Assembly (NCBI RefSeq): GCF_004339565.1
Contig: NZ_SMFZ01000001.1
Location: 3,410,001 to 3,474,000 of the forward strand
Source of the DNA: Pseudonocardia endophytica
GTDB taxonomy: Bacteria; Actinomycetota; Actinomycetes; Mycobacteriales; Pseudonocardiaceae
Reading direction: 5' to 3'
Length of the DNA stretch: 64,000 bases
Shown in pieces: positions 8,435 to 17,236 of the stretch. The notes under the pieces are model-generated. The model ran no database searches, had not been told where the DNA came from, and saw only the letters and a program-made list of their open reading frames with translations. Each line of letters opens with the position of its first letter. The first letter of the stretch is position 1. The position numbers and the translations under genes are program-made.

Positions 8435-8890
8435 TCAGGCTGACGGCCCCTCGTCGCCCGCCCACGTCCAGCGTGGGACCTCGCGCAGCGGGTGCAGCTC
8501 GTCGTCGGTCGTGGCGTGCGAGTTCTGCATCGCCACATGCGATCCGAACTCGACGTGCTCCCGGACGGCCTCGCGGAACGGTGCGTCGTCCGGCATGCCG
8601 ACGGCGTCCATGGCCGCCATGTAGAGCTCGACGAACCGCTGCCGCTGCTGCTCGGTGATCCGCAGTCCACGGTGGACCGCGATCAGGTGGGCGAACCCGA
8701 GCTCGCGGCTGAACGTGTCCGGACCACCGAAGCTCTCCGCGGTGAACGCGGTCAGGTGGTCGACGTGTTCGGGCTTGCCCGACCCGAACAGCGGCTGCAG
8801 CAGCGGGTCGGCCAGCACGCTGCTGTAGAACGTGTCCTCCAGGCGGTGCAGCGCCCGTTCCCCGCCCGCATGCTCGAACAACGTGGGCAT
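8435..8890 (-). CDS. glbO: Group II truncated haemoglobin (GlbO type)
   Basis: A 151-residue 2-over-2 globin. The start PTLFEHAGGERALHRLEDTF is the family N terminus; FY at 21-22 is the B-helix distal tyrosine region, and H73 in AVHRGLRI is the proximal haem ligand. The helix RFVELYMAAMDAVG follows. Group II truncated haemoglobins bind oxygen tightly and are linked to respiration and redox stress. GAGGGG precedes the ATG. The ~25-residue tail after the last helix is longer than in mycobacterial GlbO. It is transcribed alone or after the DUF3159-like gene. Confidence 0.93.
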   Translation of the reverse strand: MPTLFEHAGGERALHRLEDTFYSSVLADPLLQPLFGSGKPEHVDHLTAFTAESFGGPDTFSRELGFAHLIAVHRGLRITEQQRQRFVELYMAAMDAVGMPDDAPFREAVREHVEFGSHVAMQNSHATTDDELHPLREVPRWTWAGDEGPSA

Positions 8891-8960
8891 CGGCCCGCCC
8901 CTCGTCGACGCATCCTCGATGCAACACTGTAATCAGCTCGAGCGGCCAGCACCAGACGCA

Positions 8961-9329
8961 TCATCGGCGGCGGGACGACACCGTTCCGGTCACCGCGACG
9001 GCGACGACCAGCGCCACCCAGATCCCGCCCGGTAGGACGCCCGTCGCCGCCCCGGTCCAGACGACGACCCCCGCGACGACCGCCACTCCGGCCACGCCGC
9101 CGAGCGCGGCCGTCAGCGACTCCCCGCGCAGCAGCCGGAACCCGGTGAGCGCCAGGGCCGTGGCGAGCGAGACGACGACCGTCGTCGACAGCGAGAAGAA
9201 CGCGTCGGCCGCGAGGAACACGAGCACCGGGACCGTCGAGTACATGCTTCCCAGTGGCCCGCCCATCCGGTCGAGCACGGTCGTCCGCTGCGGTGCGGCA
9301 TGTCGAACGGCATCCTCGGCCATGGTCAT
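8961..9329 (-). CDS. DUF3159-like membrane protein, short form
   Basis: A 122-residue protein with four hydrophobic segments. RMGGPLGSMYSTVPVLVFL and the FRLLRGESLTAALGGVAGV region match the first half of DUF3159 membrane proteins, which are normally about 200-230 residues. Here the protein stops after the GIWVALVVAVAV segment with TVSSRRR, so the C-terminal half is missing. AGGGGGACGAG precedes the ATG at 9329. It starts only 46 bp after the S9 peptidase stop codon and could be co-transcribed with it. It may be a truncated remnant or a minimal family member. Confidence 0.65.
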   Translation of the reverse strand: MTMAEDAVRHAAPQRTTVLDRMGGPLGSMYSTVPVLVFLAADAFFSLSTTVVVSLATALALTGFRLLRGESLTAALGGVAGVAVVAGVVVWTGAATGVLPGGIWVALVVAVAVTGTVSSRRR

Positions 9330-9375
9330 CTCGTCCCCCTGAACGACTGGTGCGGTGGCCCGGCCCCGCGGTGAC

Positions 9376-11622
9376 TCATGTGGACGGCAGCGGCAGCGGC
9401 GCCAGCCGGTGAGCGGGCGGCTCCGTGCCGTGCAGGTGCCGCACGAAGTAGTCCCACGTCCGACGGAACACGTAGTGCATCTTCCCGAGCAACGCGTGCT
9501 CGGCACCGGGGACGATGAGCATGTCGACGTCCTTGTCGGCGTCGATCAGCGCGTCGACCAGGCGCAGCGAGTGCATCGGCAGCACGTTGTCGTCCAGCTC
9601 GCCGTGGATCAGGAGCAGCTTGCCCCGCAGGTTCTCGGCCAGCGCCGGGTTCGACAGGGCCCGGCGGGCGTCGTCGTCGAGCTCGCCGCCGTGGAACCAC
9701 TCCGCCCACATCGGCACGTAGACACCGACGTCGTGGTTTCCGGCCACGGCGACGCCGACGGAGTAGAAGTCGGCGTGCGCGAGCATCGCCCGGCCGGTGG
9801 CGAACCCGCCGCCGGAGTGCCCGGTGATCCCGACCCGTCCGGTGTCCAGCCACGGGTGTCGGTGGCCGAGCTCACGGATCGCGGTCACGTGGTCGTCGAG
9901 CGAGCCTGCGTCGTCGAGCGCACCGTAGGACTGGTCGTGGAACGCCTTGCTGCGCCCGGCCGTTCCCCGCCCGTCCACGGCGACGACGGCGAACCCCAAC
10001 GCCGCCAACGCCTCCGGCTCGCCCTGGTGCGGCACGTCGAACGATGCTCCTGCGCGGTGGACCTGCGGGCCCGGGTAGATGTGGTCGATCACCGGGTAGC
10101 GGCGGTCCGGGTCGAAACCGTGCGGCCGCCACAGCAGCCCGTAGATCGGGGTCTTCCCGTCGGCGGCCGTGACGCGGAACCGCTCCGGCGGCGTCCAACC
10201 GAGCGCCTCGAGCTCGGCCGTGTCCGGCGACTCGAGCTCGACGAGCACCTGGCCGTCCCCACCGAGCACGGCCGAGCGGGGCGGCGTGCTCGGCGACGAC
10301 GCGCGGTCGACGAGGTAGCCGCCCTCGCGCGGGCTGATCGCGTCGTGGTCGAGGGCGTCGTCGGTGAGGCGGGTGAAGCCGGTGCCGTCGAGGTCGACGC
10401 GGCAGATCTGACGGGCGTACGGGTCGTCGTCGACGAGACCGCTCGCGAGGAACCACACCTGCCTGCGGTCCTGGTCGACCCACAGCACGGAGCGCACCAG
10501 CCACTGCCCGCCGGTGACGCGGGTGATCTGCGCGCCGTCATCGGCGTAGAGGTAGAGGTGACCCCATCCGTCGCGCTGCGACCACCAGAGCACCTCGCCG
10601 GTGTCCAGCACGTGCACCATGGCCGTCTCGCCGAGCTGCGGCGTCGGGTCGACGCGGGTCTCGCCGGTCTCGGTGACGAGCGTCGTCGTGTCGCCGGTGG
10701 ACGGGTCGAGGCGCCGCAGCTCGAGCGTGCGGGCGTCCCGTGACTGGTGCAGGTAGTGGACCTGATCGCCCTTCTCGCCGGACCACCAGCGGTAGGTCAT
10801 CGCGGTCGGGTGCAGGACGATCTCGGGCTCACCCTGCTGGTGGGTGACGCCGCGGTTCGCGACGTCGAGGACGGCCCACGACAGCGTCGCCTGGTGCTCG
10901 TCGCCGGGCATCGGGTAGCGGGACCGGTGCTCCACCGGAGGCCCTCCGCCCGCGGGCGCCGACTCCACGAGCACCTGCTCGGGCAGCTCGCGCTCGTCGA
11001 TCCGGTGGGCGATCAGCCGGGTCGAGTCCGGCGACCACGCCGCCACCAGCGGGGAGTCGATCCCGAACGTGCGGAACAGGATCCGCATGCCGAGCGCGTC
11101 GGTCAGGCCGCCGTAGCCGAACGACGGCTCGGCGTCGTCGGTCAGGGCGATCTCCTCGCCGTCGCCGAGAGACCGGATCCAGACGTTCCCGTCGCGTCGG
11201 AACGCGGACCACGCCCGGTCCGGGGAGACGATCTCTCCCGGCTTCGGGGTGTCGTCGTCGACCTCGGCGCACTCGCCCGTGCGGTCCGACCACTCCCAGC
11301 GCGACCCGAACGCGGAGAACCGCACCACGTCGTCGCGGCCCGGGACCTCGAGATCCGGCGACGTGACCGGGAGATCGTCCGCCTCGACGGCCTTCCCGGA
11401 CGCCTCGGACAGCGCCGCGGCGAGGCGCTCGTGGTCGAACGCGTCGCGGCGGGTCCCCTCGGCCGGGTCGACCACGACGAAGCGGGTCCCGACCTGGTAC
11501 CAGAAGCGCGCGCCGTCGGCGATCCACTGCGGGGTCAGCGTGCTCCCCGGCACGCGTCGGGCACGGTAGGGCGCGAGCATCTTCTCCGCGCGGGCGTAGT
11601 CCGCGGTCTCGAGTCGGGTCAT
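9376..11622 (-). CDS. S9 family peptidase (dipeptidyl-peptidase IV type)
   Basis: A 748-residue serine peptidase with an N-terminal beta-propeller (DPPIV_N) and a C-terminal alpha/beta-hydrolase domain. The nucleophile is S603 in GHSGGG, the Asp lies in HGELDDNV and the His in PGAEHALL. The WWSQRDGWGHLYLY and HIYPGPQVH segments are typical. No signal peptide is seen, so it is probably cytoplasmic and cleaves short peptides. The ATG at 11622 is preceded by AGAGGACGAG. Its promoter shares a TTGA...TGCCGCGACGGC element with the MerR gene and the second S9 peptidase. Confidence 0.93.
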   Translation of the reverse strand: MTRLETADYARAEKMLAPYRARRVPGSTLTPQWIADGARFWYQVGTRFVVVDPAEGTRRDAFDHERLAAALSEASGKAVEADDLPVTSPDLEVPGRDDVVRFSAFGSRWEWSDRTGECAEVDDDTPKPGEIVSPDRAWSAFRRDGNVWIRSLGDGEEIALTDDAEPSFGYGGLTDALGMRILFRTFGIDSPLVAAWSPDSTRLIAHRIDERELPEQVLVESAPAGGGPPVEHRSRYPMPGDEHQATLSWAVLDVANRGVTHQQGEPEIVLHPTAMTYRWWSGEKGDQVHYLHQSRDARTLELRRLDPSTGDTTTLVTETGETRVDPTPQLGETAMVHVLDTGEVLWWSQRDGWGHLYLYADDGAQITRVTGGQWLVRSVLWVDQDRRQVWFLASGLVDDDPYARQICRVDLDGTGFTRLTDDALDHDAISPREGGYLVDRASSPSTPPRSAVLGGDGQVLVELESPDTAELEALGWTPPERFRVTAADGKTPIYGLLWRPHGFDPDRRYPVIDHIYPGPQVHRAGASFDVPHQGEPEALAALGFAVVAVDGRGTAGRSKAFHDQSYGALDDAGSLDDHVTAIRELGHRHPWLDTGRVGITGHSGGGFATGRAMLAHADFYSVGVAVAGNHDVGVYVPMWAEWFHGGELDDDARRALSNPALAENLRGKLLLIHGELDDNVLPMHSLRLVDALIDADKDVDMLIVPGAEHALLGKMHYVFRRTWDYFVRHLHGTEPPAHRLAPLPLPST

Positions 11623-11652
11623 CGTCTCGTCCTCTCGTGGGCGTCGACATCC

Positions 11653-11683
11653 ACGGGACACCCGGCCGTCGCGGCACACTCAA
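11653..11683 (-). promoter_or_regulatory. MerR-type promoter/operator of the first S9 peptidase
   Basis: On the minus strand a TTGAGT -35 (near 11678-11683) is followed by GTGCCGCGACGGCC, almost identical to the sites upstream of the merR gene and of the second S9 peptidase. A dyad between -35 and -10 with a lengthened (~19 bp) spacer is the classic MerR-activated promoter layout. Confidence 0.6.
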
Positions 11684-11722
11684 GCCCGGTCCGGCGTGAT
11701 CCAGGACACCCGCCGGTCAGGC

Positions 11723-11753
11723 TTGACCCTGCCGCGACGGCACGGTGTCGACT
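11723..11753 (+). promoter_or_regulatory. MerR-type promoter/operator of the merR gene
   Basis: TTGACC (11723-11728), a perfect TGCCG-CGA-CGGCA dyad (11730-11742) and TCGACT 19 nt after the -35 form a MerR-type promoter. The same dyad occurs upstream of both flanking peptidase genes, which suggests one regulon including autoregulation. Confidence 0.6.
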
Positions 11754-11809
11754 CGGGCGAGCGCCGGTGCGTCCGCACCGGTGGACACCCGCCGATCGAG
11801 GTGACCGTC

Positions 11810-12532
11810 GTGGCCTGGAGTACCCGTGAGATCGCCGAGCTGGCCGGCACGAGCCTGCGGGCCGTGCGGCACTACCACGAGGTCGGGCTCCTCCCCGAGC
11901 CCGAGCGGCGGGCCAACGGGTACAAGCAGTACGGCGTCGCGCATCTCGTGCGGCTGATGCGCATCAAGCGGCTCACCGATCTCGGCTTCTCGCTGACGCA
12001 GATCTCGACGATGGGCGAGGCCTCCGACCATCCGGAGGAGGCGCTGCGCACGCTGGACGCCGAGCTGGCGGCGACGATCGAGCGCCTGAAGCGCGCCCGC
12101 GTCGAGCTCGGGCTGATCCTGGAGCAGGCAGCACCGACCGACCTGCCGCTCGACTTCGCCCCGGTCGTCGACACGTTCTCCGACGCCGACCGCTCGTTCG
12201 TCGTCGTGCTGTCGCGCGTGCTCGGGCCGGAGGGCATGAAGGCCTACTCGGCGCTGCTGCAGGACCCGATGGAGGACCCGGCGACCCGGGAGTTCGACGA
12301 CCTGCCCGCCGACGCCCCCGCCGACGTCCGCCGGGACCTCGCCGAGCGGCTGGCCCCGTTCGTCCGCACCCTCCGCAGTGGACACCCGGGGATCGTCGAC
12401 TCCCACGTGGACGCACCGAGAGGGAGGCGGCACGCGGAGACGACGGTGGCCACGGCCCTCGTCGACCTCTACAACCCGGCCCAGCTCGACGTGATGGTGC
12501 GGATCGACGCCCTGCTCGCCGCGTCGGCGTGA
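11810..12532 (+). CDS. MerR family transcriptional regulator
   Basis: A 240-residue regulator. The N-terminal winged helix-turn-helix (STREIAELAGTSLRAVRHYH, then EVGLLPEPERRANGYKQYG) is followed by the dimerisation coiled coil (residues ~75-110) and a C-terminal effector domain of ~130 residues with no recognised motif. The GTG at 11810 is chosen because GAGG lies upstream and the helix-turn-helix begins directly after it. It sits between two S9 peptidases and its operator-like dyad precedes all three genes. The inducer is unknown; a peptide or peptide-like drug is plausible. Confidence 0.9.
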   Translation: MAWSTREIAELAGTSLRAVRHYHEVGLLPEPERRANGYKQYGVAHLVRLMRIKRLTDLGFSLTQISTMGEASDHPEEALRTLDAELAATIERLKRARVELGLILEQAAPTDLPLDFAPVVDTFSDADRSFVVVLSRVLGPEGMKAYSALLQDPMEDPATREFDDLPADAPADVRRDLAERLAPFVRTLRSGHPGIVDSHVDAPRGRRHAETTVATALVDLYNPAQLDVMVRIDALLAASA

Positions 12533-12554
12533 CGGGGGTCACGCTCGTCCGGCG

Positions 12555-12585
12555 TTGAGTGTGCCGCAACGGCATCCCGTGTCCT
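12555..12585 (+). promoter_or_regulatory. MerR-type promoter/operator of the second S9 peptidase
   Basis: TTGAGT (12555-12560), GTGCCGCAACGGCA (dyad TGCCG-CAA-CGGCA) and TGTCCT (12580-12585) with a 19-bp spacer. The first twelve bases (TTGAGTGTGCCG) are identical to those upstream of the first peptidase on the other strand. Confidence 0.6.
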
Positions 12586-12626
12586 GGTGTCACGCAGCCA
12601 CTGACGAGAGAACGAGAGGAACCGTC

Positions 12627-14519
12627 ATGACCGACCTCATCGCCGTCGAGGACCTGTTCGGCACGCCCGAGTTCGCCGGGGCGACGATCTCGCCGGACGG
12701 CACCCGGATCGCCTACCTCGCGCCGTGGAAGAACCGGCTCAACGTCTGGGTGCAGGTCATCGCCGCGTCCGGCACCCCGGTCGGCGAGCCGCGGTGCGTG
12801 ACGGCCGACGAGACCCGCAGCGTCACGCGGTTCGAGTGGACGCACGACCCCCGCTGGCTCCTCTACACCCAGGACGACGGCGGCGACGAGAACGACCACC
12901 TGTACCGCGTCGACCTCGACGACCCGGACGCCTCCGTCGTCGACCTGACGCCCTACCCGGGCGCCCGCGTGCTCACCCACGAGCAGCCGAACGGCCGTCC
13001 GGGGACCGTCCTGCTGCAGATCAACCACCGCAAGCTCGACGAGATCGACCTGGCCGAGATCGACATCGCCACCGGCGAGGAGACCGTGCTCGCCGAGAGC
13101 CCCGGCGAGGTCCTGCACTGGATGCTGACCCCCGCGGGCGAGCCGTACGCGATGACCGCGGGCGACGACGGATCCGTCGTGCTGTCGCGCTGGAACGACG
13201 GCGACCCCGAGCCGGTCACCGTGTTCAGCGGCGACGACCACCCGCTGAGCGTCTACCCGGTCGAGATCACGGCCGACGGGACGGGCGTGTGGGTCGGGTC
13301 GTTCACCGGGTCCGACCGGATGCGGCTCGCCCGGATCGATCTCGCCACCGGCGAGGAGACCGATGTGGACAGCCACCCGGAGCTGGACCTCGACGGCATG
13401 CGCCGCGCCGTCGCCCAGGTCGGGTCGCCGCTGATCCGCAGCCGCCGGACCGGCGAGCTGCTCGCCGCCCGGTATCTCGGCGAGCGACAGGTGATCCGGC
13501 CGCTGAGCCCGGACTTCGCCCTGGTGCTGGAGGAGATCGAGGCGCTCTCCGACGGCGACCTGGGCCTGCTGACCTCGGACGACGACGGCATGCGGTGGGT
13601 CGCGACGTTCGTGCACGACCGCGAGCCCGGCGTCACCTGGTTCTACGACCACGCGACCGGCGAGTCCCGGCTGCTGTCCCGCTCGGCGTACCCGCACCTG
13701 GATCCGTCGGTGCTGGCACCGATGACGCCGGTGACGATCCCGGCCCGTGACGGGCGTGCGCTGCCGTCGTTCCTGACGTTGCCCGTGGACGCCTCGCAGG
13801 ACCTCCCGCTGCTGCTGATCGTCCACGGTGGACCGTGGTACCGCGACGCGTGGGGCTTCGACCCGCAGGCCCAGCTGTTCGCCAACCGCGGCTACGCCGT
13901 GCTCCAGGTCAACTTCCGCGGCTCGGTCGGCTACGGCCGGGACCACATGCGGGCCGCGATCGGCGAGTTCGCCGGCGCGATGCACGACGACCTGATCGAC
14001 GCCGTGGACTGGGCCGTGGAGCAGGGCTACGCGGACCCCGACCGGGTCGGGATCATGGGCGGGTCCTACGGCGGGTACGCCGCGCTGGTCGGCGTGACGT
14101 TCACGCCGGACAGGTTCGCCGCGGCCGTCGACTACGTCGGGGTCTCGGACCTGGCGGAGTTCATGCGGACCGTTCCCGCGTTCGCCCGCAAGCACCTGAC
14201 GAACAACTGGCACCGCTACGTCGGGGACCCGGACACGCCGGACGGCGCCGCCGAGGCGCGGGAGCGGTCACCGATCCACCGCGTCGACGAGATCCGCACA
14301 CCGCTGCTCGTCGCCCAGGGGGCGAACGACGTCCGCGTGGTGCAGGCGCAGTCGGACACGATCGTCGCGGCGCTGCGGGACCGGGGCGTCGACGTCGAGT
14401 ACCTGCTCAAGGACGACGAGGGGCACGGGTTCCTCAATCCGGAGAACCAGATCGACCTCTACCGAGCGGCCGAGCGCTTCCTCGCCCGGCACCTGGGCGG
14501 GCGCCTCGACGAGGGATGA
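12627..14519 (+). CDS. S9 family peptidase (prolyl oligopeptidase/acylaminoacyl peptidase type)
   Basis: A 630-residue serine peptidase: N-terminal seven-bladed propeller (residues ~1-370), then a hydrolase domain. The catalytic triad is S480 in GGSYGGYAA, D568 in GANDVRV and H600 in EGHGF. LIVHGGPWYRDAWGFDPQAQ is the oxyanion region. No signal peptide. AGAGGAA precedes the ATG at 12627. It belongs to a different S9 subfamily from the peptidase on the other side of merR, yet both carry the same operator, so they probably act together on peptides under MerR control. Confidence 0.93.
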   Translation: MTDLIAVEDLFGTPEFAGATISPDGTRIAYLAPWKNRLNVWVQVIAASGTPVGEPRCVTADETRSVTRFEWTHDPRWLLYTQDDGGDENDHLYRVDLDDPDASVVDLTPYPGARVLTHEQPNGRPGTVLLQINHRKLDEIDLAEIDIATGEETVLAESPGEVLHWMLTPAGEPYAMTAGDDGSVVLSRWNDGDPEPVTVFSGDDHPLSVYPVEITADGTGVWVGSFTGSDRMRLARIDLATGEETDVDSHPELDLDGMRRAVAQVGSPLIRSRRTGELLAARYLGERQVIRPLSPDFALVLEEIEALSDGDLGLLTSDDDGMRWVATFVHDREPGVTWFYDHATGESRLLSRSAYPHLDPSVLAPMTPVTIPARDGRALPSFLTLPVDASQDLPLLLIVHGGPWYRDAWGFDPQAQLFANRGYAVLQVNFRGSVGYGRDHMRAAIGEFAGAMHDDLIDAVDWAVEQGYADPDRVGIMGGSYGGYAALVGVTFTPDRFAAAVDYVGVSDLAEFMRTVPAFARKHLTNNWHRYVGDPDTPDGAAEARERSPIHRVDEIRTPLLVAQGANDVRVVQAQSDTIVAALRDRGVDVEYLLKDDEGHGFLNPENQIDLYRAAERFLARHLGGRLDEG

Positions 14520-14533
14520 GTCATCAGTTCCGA

Positions 14534-14547
14534 TGAACGGCCGTTCA
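14534..14547. promoter_or_regulatory. Perfect 14-bp palindrome upstream of a secreted-protein gene
   Basis: TGAACGGCCGTTCA is a perfect palindrome in the promoter region of the gene starting at 14629, just after the S9 peptidase stop codon. It could be an operator of the TetR or a similar family; the cognate regulator is unknown. Confidence 0.35.
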
Positions 14548-14628
14548 GCGCACTAATACTGCTCCGTTCGTCGCGATGAACGGGGTGAACCGGGTCGTAT
14601 CGGGCGGCCCGCTCACCCGGGAGCAGCG

Positions 14629-15150
14629 ATGGCATCGCACCGCCGAGAGCGTTCCGCCGGACGCATCGTCCTTCGAAGCGTGGTGGCCGCGACGCTGGCC
14701 GCCGCACTCGCGTCGGCGGGTGCGCTGTCGCTCGCCGAGGCGGCGCCGACGGTGTCGTCGGCGACTCCGACGGCAACGGTCACGGCCGGCCCGACGGTGG
14801 CCGACCTCCTCCCGGCACCGGCCGCCCCGGATCTCGACATCCCGGACGTGCCGCTGCCGGAAGAGACCGCCGAGCCCTCCGCGTCCTCGTCGGGCCACTG
14901 CGACGACCCGGCGTGGTGGAACGCCCGGCAGGTGGGCGACCCCGGCGACTACGTCGCCGCGTGCGGCTCGTGGCCGTCGTGGATCGACCCGCCGGTCGAC
15001 GGGTCCGGCGCAGCGCCGTACACCGGCCCGACCGAGGGTCGTGCCTGGTCGCCGGAGTACGGCTACTACGAGGGCCGCACCGACGGCCCGAAGAACAGCC
15101 AGGGCGAGCCGTGCATGCAGGGCCGCGACAACAACGACCCGAACTGCTGA
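14629..15150 (+). CDS. Secreted Pro/Ala/Thr-rich protein, unknown function
   Basis: A 173-residue protein with an N-terminal signal peptide (basic RRERSAGR then VVAATLAAALASAGALSLAEAA, probable cleavage after AEA). A Thr/Pro/Ala-rich stretch follows to about residue 85, then a compact C-terminal part with four cysteines (SGHCDD, AACGSW, EPCMQG, PNC at the end) and aromatic motifs such as WWNARQVGDPGDY. The cysteines suggest two disulfides outside the cell. GGGAG precedes the ATG. No family was recognised. Confidence 0.65.
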   Translation: MASHRRERSAGRIVLRSVVAATLAAALASAGALSLAEAAPTVSSATPTATVTAGPTVADLLPAPAAPDLDIPDVPLPEETAEPSASSSGHCDDPAWWNARQVGDPGDYVAACGSWPSWIDPPVDGSGAAPYTGPTEGRAWSPEYGYYEGRTDGPKNSQGEPCMQGRDNNDPNC

Positions 15151-15297
15151 CTCCACGCTGGACCGGGTGACCGCCATCCCGCCCGGCATCTCCTCCGCCG
15201 TCGACCGCCACCCCGATGTCGCGGTACCGGAAGCGGAGGTTGATGGCGACCGAATCCGGCAGTGGCAGGAGACCGTCGGCGAACTACGTGCCCGGGG

Positions 15298-15660
15298 TCA
15301 GGTGTAGTAGTCGTTGCCCCGGGAGAACTCGACGAAGATGCACGGCTCGTCGCCGACGCACCACGCGTCGTGGCCCGGGGGCAGCATCATGACGTCGCCG
15401 GCCCGGAAGATCCCCTGGGTACCGTCCTGCATGCGGACACCCAGCGCGCCGTTGACGACGACGGCGACGTGCGGCAGCTCGCACAGCTCGGTCCCGGCGT
15501 CCGGCTTGAGGTCCTTGGACCACAACGACCCGGGCTCGAACGTCACCTCGGTGACCGCAGCGCCGTCCATCTCGGCGGTCCGCTTCGAGATCTGACCGTG
15601 CACGTCGCTCGGGATGTCCGCGAACGACCTCCGTTGCATCGCCGTGTTGTAGGTCGGCAC
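15298..15660 (-). CDS. Cupin-domain protein
   Basis: A 120-residue single-domain cupin. ELPHVAVVVNGALGVRMQDG corresponds to the first cupin motif and FRAGDVMMLPPGHDAWCVGD to the second; the metal-ligand pattern is partly degenerate. The GTG start at 15660 has GGGAG just upstream. The closest resemblance is to small cupins near catabolic or resistance genes; the function is unknown. It is divergent from the CoA transferase gene and shares a ~107-bp promoter gap with it. Confidence 0.8.
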   Translation of the reverse strand: MPTYNTAMQRRSFADIPSDVHGQISKRTAEMDGAAVTEVTFEPGSLWSKDLKPDAGTELCELPHVAVVVNGALGVRMQDGTQGIFRAGDVMMLPPGHDAWCVGDEPCIFVEFSRGNDYYT

Positions 15661-15767
15661 GATGGCTCCCGTCGGTGGAGTGCGTGGTGTACGTCACCAC
15701 CACAGCACATCCGGATGGATCTCCGAAGCCCTCGGGCCGGATCGTTTCGCCGCGTAGCGTCGCCCTC

Positions 15768-17174
15768 GTGGCGGCACATCGATGGGACGGCGCTCTGACC
15801 TCCTTGTGGACGGATCTGGACGGCCCGGACGACGCGACCGACGTGGCGTGGTCCGGACCGGACGGGCTGTTGCCCTCCCCGTACCCGGTCGGTGACCTGG
15901 CGATGGGCGCCGTCGGGGCCGCGGCGCGAGCGGCGTGCGAGCTGGCCGCGGCCCGCGGCGTGGACGCCGGGACTCCCACTGTGGACGGCCGCCGAGTCGC
16001 CGCGTCGTTCCGCGGTGACCAGCTGATGCGGGTCGACGGTGCGGCGTCCCCGTCGTTCGCGCCGCTGTCCGGTTTCTGGGCGACGCGCGACGGCTGGGTC
16101 CGCACGCACGCGAACTACCCGCACCACCGGGCCCGGCTGCTGGACGCGCTCGGACTACCCGGGGCCGACACCGGACCCGACCAGCTCGCGGCGACACTCC
16201 GGGAGCGGACCGCCGAGGACGTCGAGACGACCGTGACCGATGCGGGCGGGATCGCGACCGCCGTCCGCTCCGAGGATGCGTGGGACGCGCATCCGCAGGG
16301 CCGGGCCGTCGCCGCCGCACCGCTGATCCGGCGTTCCACGCGGGACGGCGGTCCCGGCGGGCCCGCTCCGATCGCCGACGCGACCGCCGTCCGGCCCGCA
16401 CGCGGGCTGCGCGTCCTGGACCTCACGCGGGTGCTCGCCGGCCCCGTCGCGACCCGCACGCTCGCTCTGCTCGGCGCCGACGTGCTGCGCATCGACCCGC
16501 CCGGCACGGCCGAGATCGAGTCGCAGCACCTGGACACCGGCCCCGGCAAGCGATCGGCGACGCTGGACCTGCGCACCCCGGCCGGACGGTCCACACTGGA
16601 TGACCTGCTCGCCGGCGCGCACGTGCTCGTGACCGCGTACCGGCCGGGCTCGCTCGGCGCCTTCGGGCTGGACCCCGACGAGCTCGCCGTCCACCGGCCG
16701 GACCTCGTCGTCGCCACGCTCGACGCCTGGGGCGACGACGGCCCGTTCGCCGCGCGTCGCGGGTTCGACAGCATCGTCCAGGCGGCGAGCGGGATCGCGC
16801 TGCGTACGGTGCGCGACGACGGCCGGCCCGGCGCTCTGCCCGCGCAGGCGCTCGACCACGCCACCGGCTACCTGACCGCGGCGTCCGTCCTGCTCGGACT
16901 CGCCGACCGGTTCCGGCTCGGCACGGGTACGACGGCCCGGCTCGCCCTGGCCCGCACCGCACACCGGCTGCGCGCCATGCCGGCGGTGGACACCGCCGTC
17001 GACGACGACCCGACGACCGCGCTGGAACCGGCGCTCACCGAGATCGCCTGCGCCGCGGGACGGCTGCGCCTGCCCCGGCCCGCGTTCCGCCTCGCACGGG
17101 GCCCGGACACCTGGGAACGGCCGCCCACCCGGTGGGGCAGCGACGTCCCGGCCTGGGGCCCGCGGTCGGGGTGA
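15768..17174 (+). CDS. CaiB/BaiF family (class III) CoA transferase
   Basis: A 468-residue protein. The family III core begins at about residue 205 with RGLRVLDLTRVLAGPVATRT, then LGADVLRIDPP, GKRSATLDLRTPAGR and VLVTAYRPGSLGAFGLD. The first ~190 residues resemble a second, degenerate copy of the fold (HRWDGALTSLWTDLDGPDDA, and FWATRDGWVRTHANYPHHRA). The GTG at 15768 follows TAGCGT (15755-15760) by 7 nt, indicating a leaderless mRNA. These enzymes move CoA between acids; the substrate pair is unknown. No partner catabolic gene is adjacent. Confidence 0.85.
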   Translation: MAAHRWDGALTSLWTDLDGPDDATDVAWSGPDGLLPSPYPVGDLAMGAVGAAARAACELAAARGVDAGTPTVDGRRVAASFRGDQLMRVDGAASPSFAPLSGFWATRDGWVRTHANYPHHRARLLDALGLPGADTGPDQLAATLRERTAEDVETTVTDAGGIATAVRSEDAWDAHPQGRAVAAAPLIRRSTRDGGPGGPAPIADATAVRPARGLRVLDLTRVLAGPVATRTLALLGADVLRIDPPGTAEIESQHLDTGPGKRSATLDLRTPAGRSTLDDLLAGAHVLVTAYRPGSLGAFGLDPDELAVHRPDLVVATLDAWGDDGPFAARRGFDSIVQAASGIALRTVRDDGRPGALPAQALDHATGYLTAASVLLGLADRFRLGTGTTARLALARTAHRLRAMPAVDTAVDDDPTTALEPALTEIACAAGRLRLPRPAFRLARGPDTWERPPTRWGSDVPAWGPRSG

Positions 17175-17236
17175 ACCCGAGGAGCGGGACGGGCCGGCAC
17201 AGGCGGGAGGACCGCCGGGCCCGGGGTACCGTTCGA

